From the NCBI GenBank assembly GCA_937895705.1, contig CALBKM010000035.1, forward strand, positions 1-64,000: a stretch of DNA of 64,000 nucleotides, given 5' to 3'. The DNA comes from an uncultured Clostridia bacterium (GTDB lineage: Bacteria > Bacillota > Clostridia > Lachnospirales > Lachnospiraceae). Position 1 is the stretch's first letter. Every line of letters begins with the position of its first letter. Under the pieces are notes generated by a model. It worked only from the letters and a program-made list of their open reading frames with translations, did not search any database and was not told the origin of the DNA. Made by a program: the position numbers and the translations under genes. Shown in pieces: positions 41,373 to 50,399 of this stretch.

Positions 41373-42155
41373 ATGGGCGAAGTAATTGTTGTAACATCGG
41401 GAAAAGGCGGTGTCGGTAAGACAACGACTACGGCAAACGTAGGTACCGGCCTTGCAAAGTTGGAGAAAAAAGTTGTATTAATCGATACGGATATCGGACT
41501 CAGAAACCTGGATGTTGTTATGGGTCTTGAGAATCGTATCGTATACAATTTAGTTGACGTTATCGAAGGTTCCTGTAAGATTAATCAGGCATTTATTAAG
41601 GTAAAGGGATATAATAATTTCTATCTTCTTCCTTCTGCTCAGACCCGAGATAAGACGGCGATTACTCCGGAGCAGATGAAGAAGCTGACGGACCAGTTAA
41701 AGGAAGAGTTCGATTATGTTATCATCGACTGTCCGGCAGGTATCGAGCAGGGCTTCCATAATGCGATTGCAGGTGCTGACCGTGCCCTTGTAGTAACCAC
41801 TCCTGAGGTTTCCGCAGTACGTGATGCAGATCGAATCATCGGTCTTTTGGAAGCAAACGAAATCAAGCAGACGCATTTGATTGTAAACCGTTTACGTATG
41901 GATATGGTAAAGCGCGGTGATATGATGTCCAGCGAGGATGTTGTCGAGATTCTTGCGATTCCGTTAATCGGTGTTGTACCGGATGATGAGAACATAGTTA
42001 TTTCCACTAACCAGGGTGCGCCGCTTGTAGGCAATAACACCATGGCAGGTAAGGCATACATGAATATTTGTAAGCGTGTTGACGGAGAAGAAGTACCGTT
42101 CCTTGATTTGGCAGGCAAGGGTGGTTTGTTCAGTCGTCTTTTCAAGAAAAACTAA
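41373..42155 (+). CDS. minD: Septum site-determining ATPase MinD
   Basis: 260 residues. Deviant Walker A K-G-G-V-G-K-T-T at residues 11-18, D-T-D-I-G-L-R-N-L-D and a C-terminal amphipathic helix (G-L-F-S-R-L-F-K-K-N) for membrane binding. Recruits MinC and responds to MinE. Confidence 0.98.
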   Translation: MGEVIVVTSGKGGVGKTTTTANVGTGLAKLEKKVVLIDTDIGLRNLDVVMGLENRIVYNLVDVIEGSCKINQAFIKVKGYNNFYLLPSAQTRDKTAITPEQMKKLTDQLKEEFDYVIIDCPAGIEQGFHNAIAGADRALVVTTPEVSAVRDADRIIGLLEANEIKQTHLIVNRLRMDMVKRGDMMSSEDVVEILAIPLIGVVPDDENIVISTNQGAPLVGNNTMAGKAYMNICKRVDGEEVPFLDLAGKGGLFSRLFKKN

Positions 42156-42168
42156 CGGAGGGTAAATT

Positions 42169-42444
42169 ATGAGTTTCTTTGATTTTTTCAGTAAGAATAA
42201 GACATCCGGTTCCGTAGCAAAAGATCGTTTGAAGCTGGTACTTGTATCGGACCGTGCGGGCTGTTCTCCGGAAGTAATGGAGCAGATGAAGAATGATATT
42301 ATTGCAGTTATTTCCAAGTATATCGAAATTGATATGCAGGGGCTGGATATCCAGATTAAGCAGACCCAGTCGGATTCCGATAACGGAACCGTTCCGGCAA
42401 TCTTTGCAAATATTCCGATTAAGGAAATGCGCGGTAAAAATTAA
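42169..42444 (+). CDS. minE: Cell division topological specificity factor MinE
   Basis: 91 residues. A membrane-targeting start (S-F-F-D-F-F) is followed by A-K-D-R-L-K-L-V-L-V-S-D-R and the MinE dimer domain. Its presence means Min pattern formation by oscillation is possible even though divIVA is also encoded downstream. Confidence 0.96.
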   Translation: MSFFDFFSKNKTSGSVAKDRLKLVLVSDRAGCSPEVMEQMKNDIIAVISKYIEIDMQGLDIQIKQTQSDSDNGTVPAIFANIPIKEMRGKN

Positions 42445-42455
42445 GAGGGTGTTTC

Positions 42456-43646
42456 ATGTTTAAACTATGGGAACGGTACGATTTTAAAAAGTACCGCTGG
42501 TTAATATTGTTTTTGATAATTCTCATCTGTACCGCCGGCATTTATGTGCTTGGTCAGGTACAGGGAGAAGAAGAAATCGACATGGTGCCGAGACAGATTA
42601 AAGGTTTAATTGGCGGTGTGTTTCTGGCTGTATTCGTGTCTATGTTCGATTATCACTTCGTATGTAAGTTTGCAGGATTAATGTATATCGTTAATTTTGT
42701 ATTGTTGTATGTGGTAAAGTATGTGGATTACTTTAACATTAAACGAGGCGGAGTTAATCGGTGGATCGGTATTCCGAACGGAGAGCATCCGAAATTCGAG
42801 TTTCAGGTATCCGAGCTTACTAAGGTAGTGCTGGTAATCTGTTTGGCAACGCTATTCGACCGATTGATGGACCGAATGAAACAGGGGTGGGTGTTACTGC
42901 TGGCAGTCATTATGCTGGCTCTTCCGGTTGGTCTTGTGTTTTTGCAGCCGGACCTTTCCACGACTATTGTAATTTGCGTGTCTCTTGTAGTTGTGATTTT
43001 TGCATCGGGAATTAAGTATAAGATTTTGCTGCCGATTGCGGCTACGGCAATTCCTATTGCAATCGGACTGTTCTGGTATGTACAGCAGGACTTTCAGGTA
43101 CTTCTTTCGGATGACCAGCAGAATCGTATTTTGTCGGTGTTGCATCCGGAGAGCCACGGGGATACTCTTTGGCAGCAGGAATATTCTATTTCGACGATTG
43201 CCTCAGGCGGTCTGACCGGGAAAATTTTCACCGGAGACGGTACGCTCGGCGCTAAGAACATCCCGGTTATCGAAAGTGATTTCATTTTCGCGGGAATGGC
43301 GGAAGCTTTCGGATTTTTAGGTTCCTGTGCTATTATTATTGCTATATTTTTAATTTCGTTTCAGTGTTTTATGATTGCAAAAAAAGCACCGGACTATCTC
43401 GGACGTTTGCTTGCAATCGGAATCGGAACCACATATATTTTCCAGGCGTTTGTAAATATCGGTGTAGTTACGATGTTACTTCCGAACACCGGTATTCCGC
43501 TTCCTTTTGTAAGTTACGGATTGAGTTCGTTAATGTGTAATATGCTTGGAGTCGGTATTGTTTTGAACATCGGTATTTCAAAGAAAAAAGAGAAGAATCA
43601 AATAGATCTTGATTTCGCGGAGATACCAAGGAAGGGGGAACTATGA
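42456..43646 (+). CDS. rodA: Peptidoglycan glycosyltransferase RodA (SEDS family)
   Basis: 396 residues, about ten membrane helices. SEDS family motifs: the conserved F-Q-V-S-E-L-T-K region, F-L-Q-P-D-L-S-T-T near residue 165 and L-P-N-T-G-I-P-L-P-F-V-S-Y-G-L-S-S near the C-terminus. It polymerises glycan strands with PBP2 encoded upstream. Its stop overlaps the mgsA start by four bases (ATGA). Confidence 0.96.
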   Translation: MFKLWERYDFKKYRWLILFLIILICTAGIYVLGQVQGEEEIDMVPRQIKGLIGGVFLAVFVSMFDYHFVCKFAGLMYIVNFVLLYVVKYVDYFNIKRGGVNRWIGIPNGEHPKFEFQVSELTKVVLVICLATLFDRLMDRMKQGWVLLLAVIMLALPVGLVFLQPDLSTTIVICVSLVVVIFASGIKYKILLPIAATAIPIAIGLFWYVQQDFQVLLSDDQQNRILSVLHPESHGDTLWQQEYSISTIASGGLTGKIFTGDGTLGAKNIPVIESDFIFAGMAEAFGFLGSCAIIIAIFLISFQCFMIAKKAPDYLGRLLAIGIGTTYIFQAFVNIGVVTMLLPNTGIPLPFVSYGLSSLMCNMLGVGIVLNIGISKKKEKNQIDLDFAEIPRKGEL

Positions 43647-44041
43647 ATATTGGGTTGATTGCACATGATGCAAAAAAGAAGTTGATGCAGAATTTTTGTA
43701 TTGCTTACAAAGGAATACTGAGTCGTCATACGCTTTATGCCACCGGAACCACCGGGCGGTTGATTGAAGAGGCTGCGAACCTTTCCGTTCATAAATATCT
43801 TGCCGGACCGCTGGGCGGAGAGCAGCAGATGGGGGCTCAGATTGAGCATAATGAAATTGATCTCGTTATTTTCCTCAGAGATCCGTTGACCCCGAAGTCT
43901 CACGAGCCGGATGTTAACAATGTGGTAATGTTGTGTGATACTCATAATATTCCGTTGGCAACCAATGTGGCAACTGCAGAGAGTCTGATATTAAGCTTAG
44001 ACCGCGGGGACCTTGATTGGAGAAATCTCTACAAAAGTTAA
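43643..44041 (+). CDS. mgsA: Methylglyoxal synthase
   Basis: 132 residues, normal for the short form. I-A-H-D-A-K-K at the start, G-T-T-G-R-L-I near residue 35, A-G-P-L-G-G-E-Q-Q-M-G-A and a catalytic-Asp segment I-F-L-R-D-P-L. Converts dihydroxyacetone phosphate to methylglyoxal and phosphate. Coupled to rodA by overlap, a conserved order in Clostridia. Confidence 0.97.
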   Translation: MNIGLIAHDAKKKLMQNFCIAYKGILSRHTLYATGTTGRLIEEAANLSVHKYLAGPLGGEQQMGAQIEHNEIDLVIFLRDPLTPKSHEPDVNNVVMLCDTHNIPLATNVATAESLILSLDRGDLDWRNLYKS

Positions 44042-44061
44042 TCAGAAAAGGATGTGCGCCG

Positions 44062-45051
44062 ATGAAAAAGATAACAAAAACAATGATAGCTTTTATGCTG
44101 ATTGGGTGTCAGCTTTTTGTTGGATGCGGTTCTTTTTCTGTGGAAGACGAGTCAGGAGCTTTGGCGTATACCGGTTCGAAATCTTTTGAGTATTATGATG
44201 TAGGAAATGACAGAAATGCTGACTTTTTGACCGGGCGCGGGACGGAAGTCTGCATCCCTTCCGGAACCTCGAAGGAGGAAAACGGGGATTCCGGATGCGT
44301 TTACGGTTTATACCGAGTGACCGATAATAAGGTATTGGATGAGTCGGGGGTTTTTGATAGGGTATATCCGGCCAGTACAACAAAACTCTTGACGGCGTTG
44401 GTTGCTTTGAAACACTGTAATTTAAGTGAAAAGGTTACGTTTAGTTATAATGCGTCCCATATCGGTGTTTCCGGAGCAATGTTGTGCGGATTTAAAGAAG
44501 GCGATACGATTGCGCTTGGGGATTTGCTTGCCGCTTTTTTAATCAGTAGCGGGAATGATGCCGGAATTGCGATTGCAGAGCATATTTCCGGCTCCGAAGA
44601 GGCCTTTGCGGTGTTAATGAATGAGGAAGCGATGAAGCTTGGGGCGGTGGATACGCATTTTGTCAATGCTCACGGCTTACATAATCGTGAGCATTATACA
44701 ACTGCATATGATGTTTATTTAGTTATGAATGAATTGATTCATTACAATTCGTTTTTATCCATAATTTCCATGCCGACATGTGAGGTAAATTATACCGATG
44801 CGGCCGGAAATGAAATGACAAAGACATTTGAAAGTACAAACCTTTATTTTGTGGGAAGTTTTAAGGCACCGGAAGAAATTGAGATTGTCGGAGGAAAGAC
44901 CGGATCTACATACGCTGCAGGGTGTTGCCTTGTATTATATTTTAAGGATAATAAAGGGAATTCTTATGTTGCTGAAGTGTTTCATGCGCCGACTTATGAA
45001 ATGCTTTACAGTAAAATGACAGAACTGATGAAAAAAGCAGTGTCAGAATAA
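44062..45051 (+). CDS. Lipoprotein D-alanyl-D-alanine carboxypeptidase
   Basis: 329 residues from the ATG at 44062 (AAAAGGATG upstream). The leader ends L-F-V-G-C, so it is a lipoprotein, unlike the usual DacA with a C-terminal amphipathic anchor. Active-site motifs are complete: S-T-T-K, S-S-G-N-D and K-T-G-S-T. It trims the terminal D-Ala of peptidoglycan pentapeptides and so limits cross-linking. The C-terminal anchor domain of PBP5 is missing, consistent with lipid anchoring. Confidence 0.93.
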   Translation: MKKITKTMIAFMLIGCQLFVGCGSFSVEDESGALAYTGSKSFEYYDVGNDRNADFLTGRGTEVCIPSGTSKEENGDSGCVYGLYRVTDNKVLDESGVFDRVYPASTTKLLTALVALKHCNLSEKVTFSYNASHIGVSGAMLCGFKEGDTIALGDLLAAFLISSGNDAGIAIAEHISGSEEAFAVLMNEEAMKLGAVDTHFVNAHGLHNREHYTTAYDVYLVMNELIHYNSFLSIISMPTCEVNYTDAAGNEMTKTFESTNLYFVGSFKAPEEIEIVGGKTGSTYAAGCCLVLYFKDNKGNSYVAEVFHAPTYEMLYSKMTELMKKAVSE

Positions 45052-45066
45052 TGCAGATACCAAAGG

Positions 45067-45098
45067 CCCGGCACAAATTACGTTGCGCCGGGGTTTTT
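45067..45098 (+). terminator. Probable terminator after the carboxypeptidase gene
   Basis: CCCGGC (45067-45072) pairs with GCCGGG (45087-45092), then G and T5 (45094-45098). Short but GC-rich. It closes the long mre-min-rodA run. Confidence 0.7.
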
Positions 45099-45132
45099 GA
45101 TAATGTTAAAGGTGGAAAGGGGAAATTACATC

Positions 45133-46551
45133 ATGGAAACGGAAAAGGAAGGAAAATTAATACAGTATCCGAAAGGAAAAGATGTGAATATCGGACTGGT
45201 GGTTGCATTTTTTGTGCTTGTGCTGCTGGTTATTAATATATATCGTTCCGCAACAAAGCCTCATTTGTCCCTTTATGAGGTGCAAGCCGGAAGTGCGGAA
45301 GAGGAAGTTTCCACTGTGGCAATGGTTTTGCGGCCGGAGATTGTTTACAAAACGGAGCAGGCCGGATATTTGAATTATTATTATCGTGAGGGAGCAAGAG
45401 TGACAAAGAATGCTAACATTTATTCCGTAAACGATTCTTCCGAACTGCAGGACATTTTAAATCTAAATGAAGATAATTCAGCGTTGAATTCCAATGATTT
45501 GATGCGATTAAAAGGCAGTGTACGTACCTTCTGCGCTAATTATACCGACACCTCCTTTTCGGAGGCTTATCGCTTGCGAGAAGAGTTTTTATCGGATTAT
45601 CTCCGTTATCGCGACGTGTCCCTGTTGGATACGTTATCGTCTCAGAATCAGGTGCAAAATACCTTTGTGACGGTTCAGTCCAAAGGTAGCGGTTTGATTT
45701 CTTATTATTCCGATTTATATGACGGGTATACCACGGACAGGATTACCGGAGAAGAGTTTCTTGCAGAGCGACGTACCGTGCCGGAATACAGCAAACAGAC
45801 CGGTATTTCCGCAATTGACAGTTTTGCTTACAAATTGATTCCGAATGAGAACTGGCAGTTGGTGATTCAGGTGCCGGAAGGTGAAATGGACCGTGTAAAA
45901 AAAGACGGTCCGTCCGTTATTTTTAAAATTTTAGGTGATTCTGTTTTGTATGAGAAACCGTATGAAGAACTTCGTATCGGAAACGATTCTTATTTAGTAA
46001 TCGAAATGGACCGCTATGGCGGCGATTATTTAAGCGAACGTTTCCTGGATATTACCTTGTGTCTTTCTGCGAAGAATGGTTTGAAAATCCCGGAAACCGC
46101 TATCTTAAAGAAAGATATTTATCAGATTCCGGAGCGTTTTGTAATGTACGGCGGCGGAGAAGAAGACACACTTGGTGTCAGCCTGGAACGGTATGATGCG
46201 GAGTCCGGGGAAGTAAAGCCGGATTTCTTTGAAATTACTCCGTTGTTTTATGAAAACGGTTATTATTATGTAGCGGAAGAAGATATGGACTCCGGACAAT
46301 ATATCAATTCGATAAATCCTAACGGAGAACCGGAACGGGCCATGCTTTATTCCTTTATTACCGGTATGGAAGGCGTATACAATATGAATAAAGGTTATGC
46401 GGCGTTTCGCAGAATCGAGCGGATTACCGATATCGAGGATTATGTATTGGTAACGTCCGGACAAGCGGGAGGACCGGCACTTTATGATCATATCGTACTG
46501 GATGTTTCCGCTGTTACAAAAGATATTATTTTGATTGAAGGAGAATCTTAA
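45133..46551 (+). CDS. HlyD-like membrane adaptor of the ylm/division cluster
   Basis: 472 residues from the ATG at 45133 (GGAAAGGGG upstream). One membrane helix (about 28-45), then an extracytoplasmic region. The first strands (A-G-Y-L-N-Y-Y-Y-R-E-G-A-R-V-T-K-N) resemble the lipoyl half-motif of HlyD adaptors, and the second half has a beta-barrel pattern with L-K-I-P-E-T-A-I. The long coiled-coil hairpin is short, and no ABC transporter is nearby. It precedes yggS by one base. An efflux role is unproven; position points to division or wall assembly. Confidence 0.75.
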   Translation: METEKEGKLIQYPKGKDVNIGLVVAFFVLVLLVINIYRSATKPHLSLYEVQAGSAEEEVSTVAMVLRPEIVYKTEQAGYLNYYYREGARVTKNANIYSVNDSSELQDILNLNEDNSALNSNDLMRLKGSVRTFCANYTDTSFSEAYRLREEFLSDYLRYRDVSLLDTLSSQNQVQNTFVTVQSKGSGLISYYSDLYDGYTTDRITGEEFLAERRTVPEYSKQTGISAIDSFAYKLIPNENWQLVIQVPEGEMDRVKKDGPSVIFKILGDSVLYEKPYEELRIGNDSYLVIEMDRYGGDYLSERFLDITLCLSAKNGLKIPETAILKKDIYQIPERFVMYGGGEEDTLGVSLERYDAESGEVKPDFFEITPLFYENGYYYVAEEDMDSGQYINSINPNGEPERAMLYSFITGMEGVYNMNKGYAAFRRIERITDIEDYVLVTSGQAGGPALYDHIVLDVSAVTKDIILIEGES

Positions 46552-46552
46552 A

Positions 46553-47266
46553 ATGGAAGAAAGGTGTACCATTCAAGCTTCTGTTGCAGAGGTATTGGGA
46601 CGTATTGAAGCGGCATGTAAACGCGCCGGAAGGAAACCGGAGGAGGTTACCTTGATTGCGGTAAGCAAAACGATGCCGGTTGAAGCGATTCGCGAGGCCA
46701 TGGCTTGCGGAACGGTTGATTTCGGTGAGAACAGACCTCAGGAGCTCAGAGACAAGCAAAAAGAGATTACAGAGCCTCTTCGCTGGCATATGATCGGTTC
46801 GCTGCAGTCCAATAAGTTAAAATATGTGGTTGGTAAAACCGTGCTGATTCATTCCGTTGATTCTTTGGAACTGGCAAAGGAAATTGACGAAATGTCCTTA
46901 AAAAAGGATATTGTAACAGATATATTAATTGAAATTAACATTGCGGGAGAAGCATCGAAACACGGAGTTACTCCTGAGAATGCAGAAGTTTTGATACAAG
47001 ACATTGCAAAGCTTTCCAATGTCAGAGTTCGTGGATTGATGACGGTAGCACCGTATACCGAAAATGCAGAAGAAAACAGACTTTATTTTAGAAAAATGAA
47101 GCAATTAATGGTTGACATCAATTCCAAAAACATTGATAATATAAGTATGGATATTTTGTCCATGGGAATGACAGGTGATTACGAAGTGGCTGTTGAAGAG
47201 GGAGCGACATTAGTTCGTGTCGGTACCGGAATTTTCGGTCATCGTGTTTATTTGCCAAAGGAATAA
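46553..47266 (+). CDS. PLP-binding protein YggS/PLPBP
   Basis: 237 residues from the ATG at 46553 (AAGGAG upstream). PLP lysine K39 in I-A-V-S-K-T, F-G-E-N-R-P-Q-E-L, H-M-I-G-S-L-Q-S-N-K and S-M-G-M-T-G-D-Y are all family signatures. Single-domain alanine-racemase-like fold without known catalysis; it keeps PLP levels balanced. Head of the conserved yggS-sepF-ylmH-divIVA string. Confidence 0.96.
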   Translation: MEERCTIQASVAEVLGRIEAACKRAGRKPEEVTLIAVSKTMPVEAIREAMACGTVDFGENRPQELRDKQKEITEPLRWHMIGSLQSNKLKYVVGKTVLIHSVDSLELAKEIDEMSLKKDIVTDILIEINIAGEASKHGVTPENAEVLIQDIAKLSNVRVRGLMTVAPYTENAEENRLYFRKMKQLMVDINSKNIDNISMDILSMGMTGDYEVAVEEGATLVRVGTGIFGHRVYLPKE

Positions 47267-47280
47267 AAGGAGATTATAGT

Positions 47281-47922
47281 ATGGGTAACTTTTTAGAGCG
47301 TATTCTGAATAAGATGAATGTAACGGATGAGGACGATTTTGACGATTTCGACGATTATGATTCGGAACTTCCGCGTCATAAAGAAAAGAAAAAGCAGGAA
47401 CGTGTGATTCAGGAAGCTGCAACAGAAGAAACGGTTTCTGTTCGTAAAGAAACTCCGAGATTCGCACCGGCGCCAGCACCGGCAAAGGTTGTAAAGCCTC
47501 AGAAAACTTTTGAAGACGAGAAGTTCGATTACGATTATTCCGAAAGCAAAAAAGAGCGTACTGTACGTCCGGAACGTACCTCTAACGCAAACAGAGTAGT
47601 TCCGCTTCGTTCTGCGTCTGCGGCGTCTTCCCGTTCTTTGGAAGTAAGTATCATGAAGCCGACACGTTTTGACGATTCTCAGGATATTTGCGATATGTTA
47701 ATGGATGAACGTGCCACGGTTGTGAATCTGGAAGGTATCGATTTGGCGCTTGCACAGCGTATTATGGACTTTATTTCCGGCGCTGTATATGCTTTAAACG
47801 GCAAGATTCATCAGATTTCCGGTTTGATCTTTATTGTTTCTCCGGAAAATGTGGATATTTCGGGAGACTATTTATCTTATGTGGAACAAAACGGTTTTGA
47901 AGTGCCGACTTTAAATCAGTAA
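47281..47922 (+). CDS. sepF: Cell division protein SepF
   Basis: 213 residues. A membrane-targeting amphipathic start (G-N-F-L-E-R-I-L-N-K-M) is followed by a long acidic/basic linker (about 20-120, with a short A-P-A-P repeat) and the C-terminal SepF core with R-A-T-V-V-N-L-E-G and F-I-S-G-A-V-Y-A-L-N-G. It tethers FtsZ filaments to the membrane. The linker is longer than in B. subtilis (about 150 aa total). Confidence 0.96.
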   Translation: MGNFLERILNKMNVTDEDDFDDFDDYDSELPRHKEKKKQERVIQEAATEETVSVRKETPRFAPAPAPAKVVKPQKTFEDEKFDYDYSESKKERTVRPERTSNANRVVPLRSASAASSRSLEVSIMKPTRFDDSQDICDMLMDERATVVNLEGIDLALAQRIMDFISGAVYALNGKIHQISGLIFIVSPENVDISGDYLSYVEQNGFEVPTLNQ

Positions 47923-47931
47923 GAGGATTAC

Positions 47932-48675
47932 ATGGAAGAACTTTTACTTAAAAAGAGAATTTCGGAACTTCGAAAGCGTGCGGATTTTTCCTATCGTACG
48001 GAGTTTACCGACTTTTTAACCTTAAGCGAGATTGAGACGGCGAAGACGGTGTTAAACGGCGCCAATTTTATGTTTTACGGCGGTCATCCGGATACGGAAC
48101 GCCAGATGCTTTGTATTGCACCGGGGGATGTTGAAATCGTTCCCGAAATGTTTCCGATTTGCGGAATGAAAATTGTGCCTAAGAGTATCAAGTTTGCCTC
48201 GAATTTTTCACACAGAGATGTTTTGGGCAGTGTATTGGGACTCGGGCTCCAGCGAGATGTGATCGGAGATATTTTTATAAAAGAAAAAGAGGCGTATTTG
48301 CTTTGTGCGGAACGGATTGCTGTTTTTTTAGAGGAACAGTTACTTCAGGTTCGTCACACGAATGTACAATGTAGTGTGGCAGATGCTTCCGAAACTGAGT
48401 TTACAAAAGAGTTTCAGGAACTGACAAGGACGGTTTCCGCAATTCGAATCGATACCGTTGTTGCTGTAGCTTTCGGGATTTCCCGAAGCAGTGCGGCATC
48501 CGCAATTTCGAGCGGAAAAGTTTTCATTAACGGCCGTGAGATTGTTTCTCCGTCTTCTGCCGTAAAAGAGCAGGATGTAATTTCTCTGAGAGGGCTTGGC
48601 AAAGCCAGATTAAAGGAAATCGGCGGATTGACAAAGAAAGGGCGCATTTCAGTTACTTTAGAACGTTACCGATAG
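47932..48675 (+). CDS. YlmH family S4-domain RNA-binding protein
   Basis: 247 residues. An N-terminal YlmH domain (G-A-N-F-M-F-Y-G-G-H-P-D, R-D-V-L-G-S-V-L-G-L-G-L) and a C-terminal S4 domain (I-S-R-S-S-A-A-S-A-I-S-S-G-K-V-F-I-N-G). It is thought to act on ribosomes or RNA. The ylmG (YggT) gene usually found between sepF and ylmH is missing here. Confidence 0.95.
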   Translation: MEELLLKKRISELRKRADFSYRTEFTDFLTLSEIETAKTVLNGANFMFYGGHPDTERQMLCIAPGDVEIVPEMFPICGMKIVPKSIKFASNFSHRDVLGSVLGLGLQRDVIGDIFIKEKEAYLLCAERIAVFLEEQLLQVRHTNVQCSVADASETEFTKEFQELTRTVSAIRIDTVVAVAFGISRSSAASAISSGKVFINGREIVSPSSAVKEQDVISLRGLGKARLKEIGGLTKKGRISVTLERYR

Positions 48676-48688
48676 AGAAAGGAGAACT

Positions 48689-49288
48689 ATGATTACACCG
48701 ATTGAAATTCAAAACAAAGTTTTTAAATCCGGAGGTTTGGGATATGATAAGAAGGACGTCGACGGATTTATGGACGAAATTCTTGCAAATTACGAAGCGC
48801 TTTATCGCGAAAGAATGGAAATGAATGACCGCATCAACGTTTTAAACGAAGGTCTTCAGTATTATAAAACAATTGAAAAGACGTTACAAAAGGCTTTGGT
48901 TTTGGCGGAACGAACTGCAGAAGAGACCAAAAGTACGGCCATGAAAAATGCATTGGTAATTGAGCAGGAAGCTGTTTCAAAAGCAAATGTGATTTTGGAA
49001 GATGCAAAGCGTGAACTTGAACAAATTCGTAAGCAGACAATCGAACTTGTGCGTCAGTATGATATGTATAAAGCGAAATTTAAGAGTCTTGCGAATGCCC
49101 AGGTAGAGCTTCTGGATAGCCAGAGTTTTACAATTAATTTAGATCAGCTTTCCATGTTTGATTCCGTTCCGGATTCCATAGACACGCCTGTTGGTGCGTT
49201 TACGGAGCAAAGAGGCTCTGTGAATGAGAATCCTTTGGATTCTTTACAAAGGGATGAGATTGAAATCATTAATTTGGATGAGGACTAA
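48689..49288 (+). CDS. divIVA: Cell division protein DivIVA
   Basis: 199 residues. N-terminal DivIVA signature M-I-T-P-I-E-I-Q-N-K-V-F and G-Y-D-K-K-D-V-D-G-F-M-D-E, followed by coiled coils to about residue 140 and an acidic tail. It senses negative membrane curvature at poles and septa. Co-occurs with a full minCDE in this genome. Confidence 0.95.
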   Translation: MITPIEIQNKVFKSGGLGYDKKDVDGFMDEILANYEALYRERMEMNDRINVLNEGLQYYKTIEKTLQKALVLAERTAEETKSTAMKNALVIEQEAVSKANVILEDAKRELEQIRKQTIELVRQYDMYKAKFKSLANAQVELLDSQSFTINLDQLSMFDSVPDSIDTPVGAFTEQRGSVNENPLDSLQRDEIEIINLDED

Positions 49289-49296
49289 TAGTTACT

Positions 49297-50391
49297 ATGA
49301 GAGATGAGTTGATTGTATGCGGCGCAGATAATGCGCCGCTGTACCCTATTATTTTAGCGAATTCCTTTGATGGAATTGTTTCCCTTATTCCTTCTTTACA
49401 GATGGAAGGACGAAAGGTCTGTGTTGTCAGTGATTCCAATGTGGCTCCTTTGTATGCGAAGGAAGTGAACGGTCTTCTTGAAAAGGAAGGCTTTTTCTGC
49501 GTTACCTTTACATTTCAGGCAGGAGAAGCTTCGAAAAATTTAGATACGGTTGCTGAACTGTACGAGTTTTTGATTGAACATGCATTTGACCGTAACGATG
49601 TATTACTTGCTTTGGGTGGTGGGGTAGCCGGAGATTTAACAGGATTTGCGGCCGCCACTTATTTGCGAGGAATTCGCTTTATCGGCATGCCGACCAGTTT
49701 GCTTTCCATGGTGGATTCTTCCATTGGTGGCAAGACCGGTGTCGATTACAAGGCTTATAAAAATATGGTAGGAGCTTTTTATCAGCCGTCCGCGGTTTAT
49801 ATTAATATTTCTGCTTTGAAGACACTTCCGGAGCGGGAATTTTTAGCCGGAATGGGCGAGGTGGTAAAGCATGGATTTATTTTAGATAAGGCCTATCATG
49901 ATTTTTTGAAAGAAAATGTTTCAGGGATTTTGGAAAAGAACGATGAGTTGCTTCGTGAAATGATTTATCAAAGTCTTTGCATTAAAAGGGGAGTGGTGCA
50001 GCGTGATCCGAAAGAAAAAGGAGAGCGGGCGTTGCTTAACTACGGTCATACGATCGGACATGCCGTCGAAAAAATGAATCATTTTTCGTTTTTACACGGA
50101 GAATGTGTTTCTGCCGGAATGGTTGCGGCTGCGAATCTCTCCGTGAGTAAAGGCGTTCTTTCCGGAGAAGAAGCGGAAGAGATGGTTACACTCCTTCGGG
50201 CTTTCGGAATGTTGACAGAGGTCCCGATGTTGGAGCGGGAGGAGTTCTTGTCGGTATGTCATAGAGATAAAAAAGCTGACGGCTCTAAAATAAAATTTGT
50301 TTTACTTAACTGTATCGGGAGTGCATTTTTGGATTCCGAAGTGACTGACGAGGAATTATGGAAGGCCTTTTTATCAATTGTAAGAAAATAG
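49297..50391 (+). CDS. aroB: 3-Dehydroquinate synthase AroB
   Basis: 364 residues. NAD-binding G-G-G-V-A-G-D-L-T-G-F, and metal ligands in G-M-G-E-V-V-K-H-G, N-Y-G-H-T-I-G-H and L-H-G-E. Converts DAHP to 3-dehydroquinate, the second shikimate-pathway step. It is isolated from other aro genes and embedded between divIVA and lspA, 8 nt before each neighbour. RBS is weak, which suggests coupling to divIVA translation. Confidence 0.97.
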   Translation: MRDELIVCGADNAPLYPIILANSFDGIVSLIPSLQMEGRKVCVVSDSNVAPLYAKEVNGLLEKEGFFCVTFTFQAGEASKNLDTVAELYEFLIEHAFDRNDVLLALGGGVAGDLTGFAAATYLRGIRFIGMPTSLLSMVDSSIGGKTGVDYKAYKNMVGAFYQPSAVYINISALKTLPEREFLAGMGEVVKHGFILDKAYHDFLKENVSGILEKNDELLREMIYQSLCIKRGVVQRDPKEKGERALLNYGHTIGHAVEKMNHFSFLHGECVSAGMVAAANLSVSKGVLSGEEAEEMVTLLRAFGMLTEVPMLEREEFLSVCHRDKKADGSKIKFVLLNCIGSAFLDSEVTDEELWKAFLSIVRK

Positions 50392-50399
50392 GGGGAATT

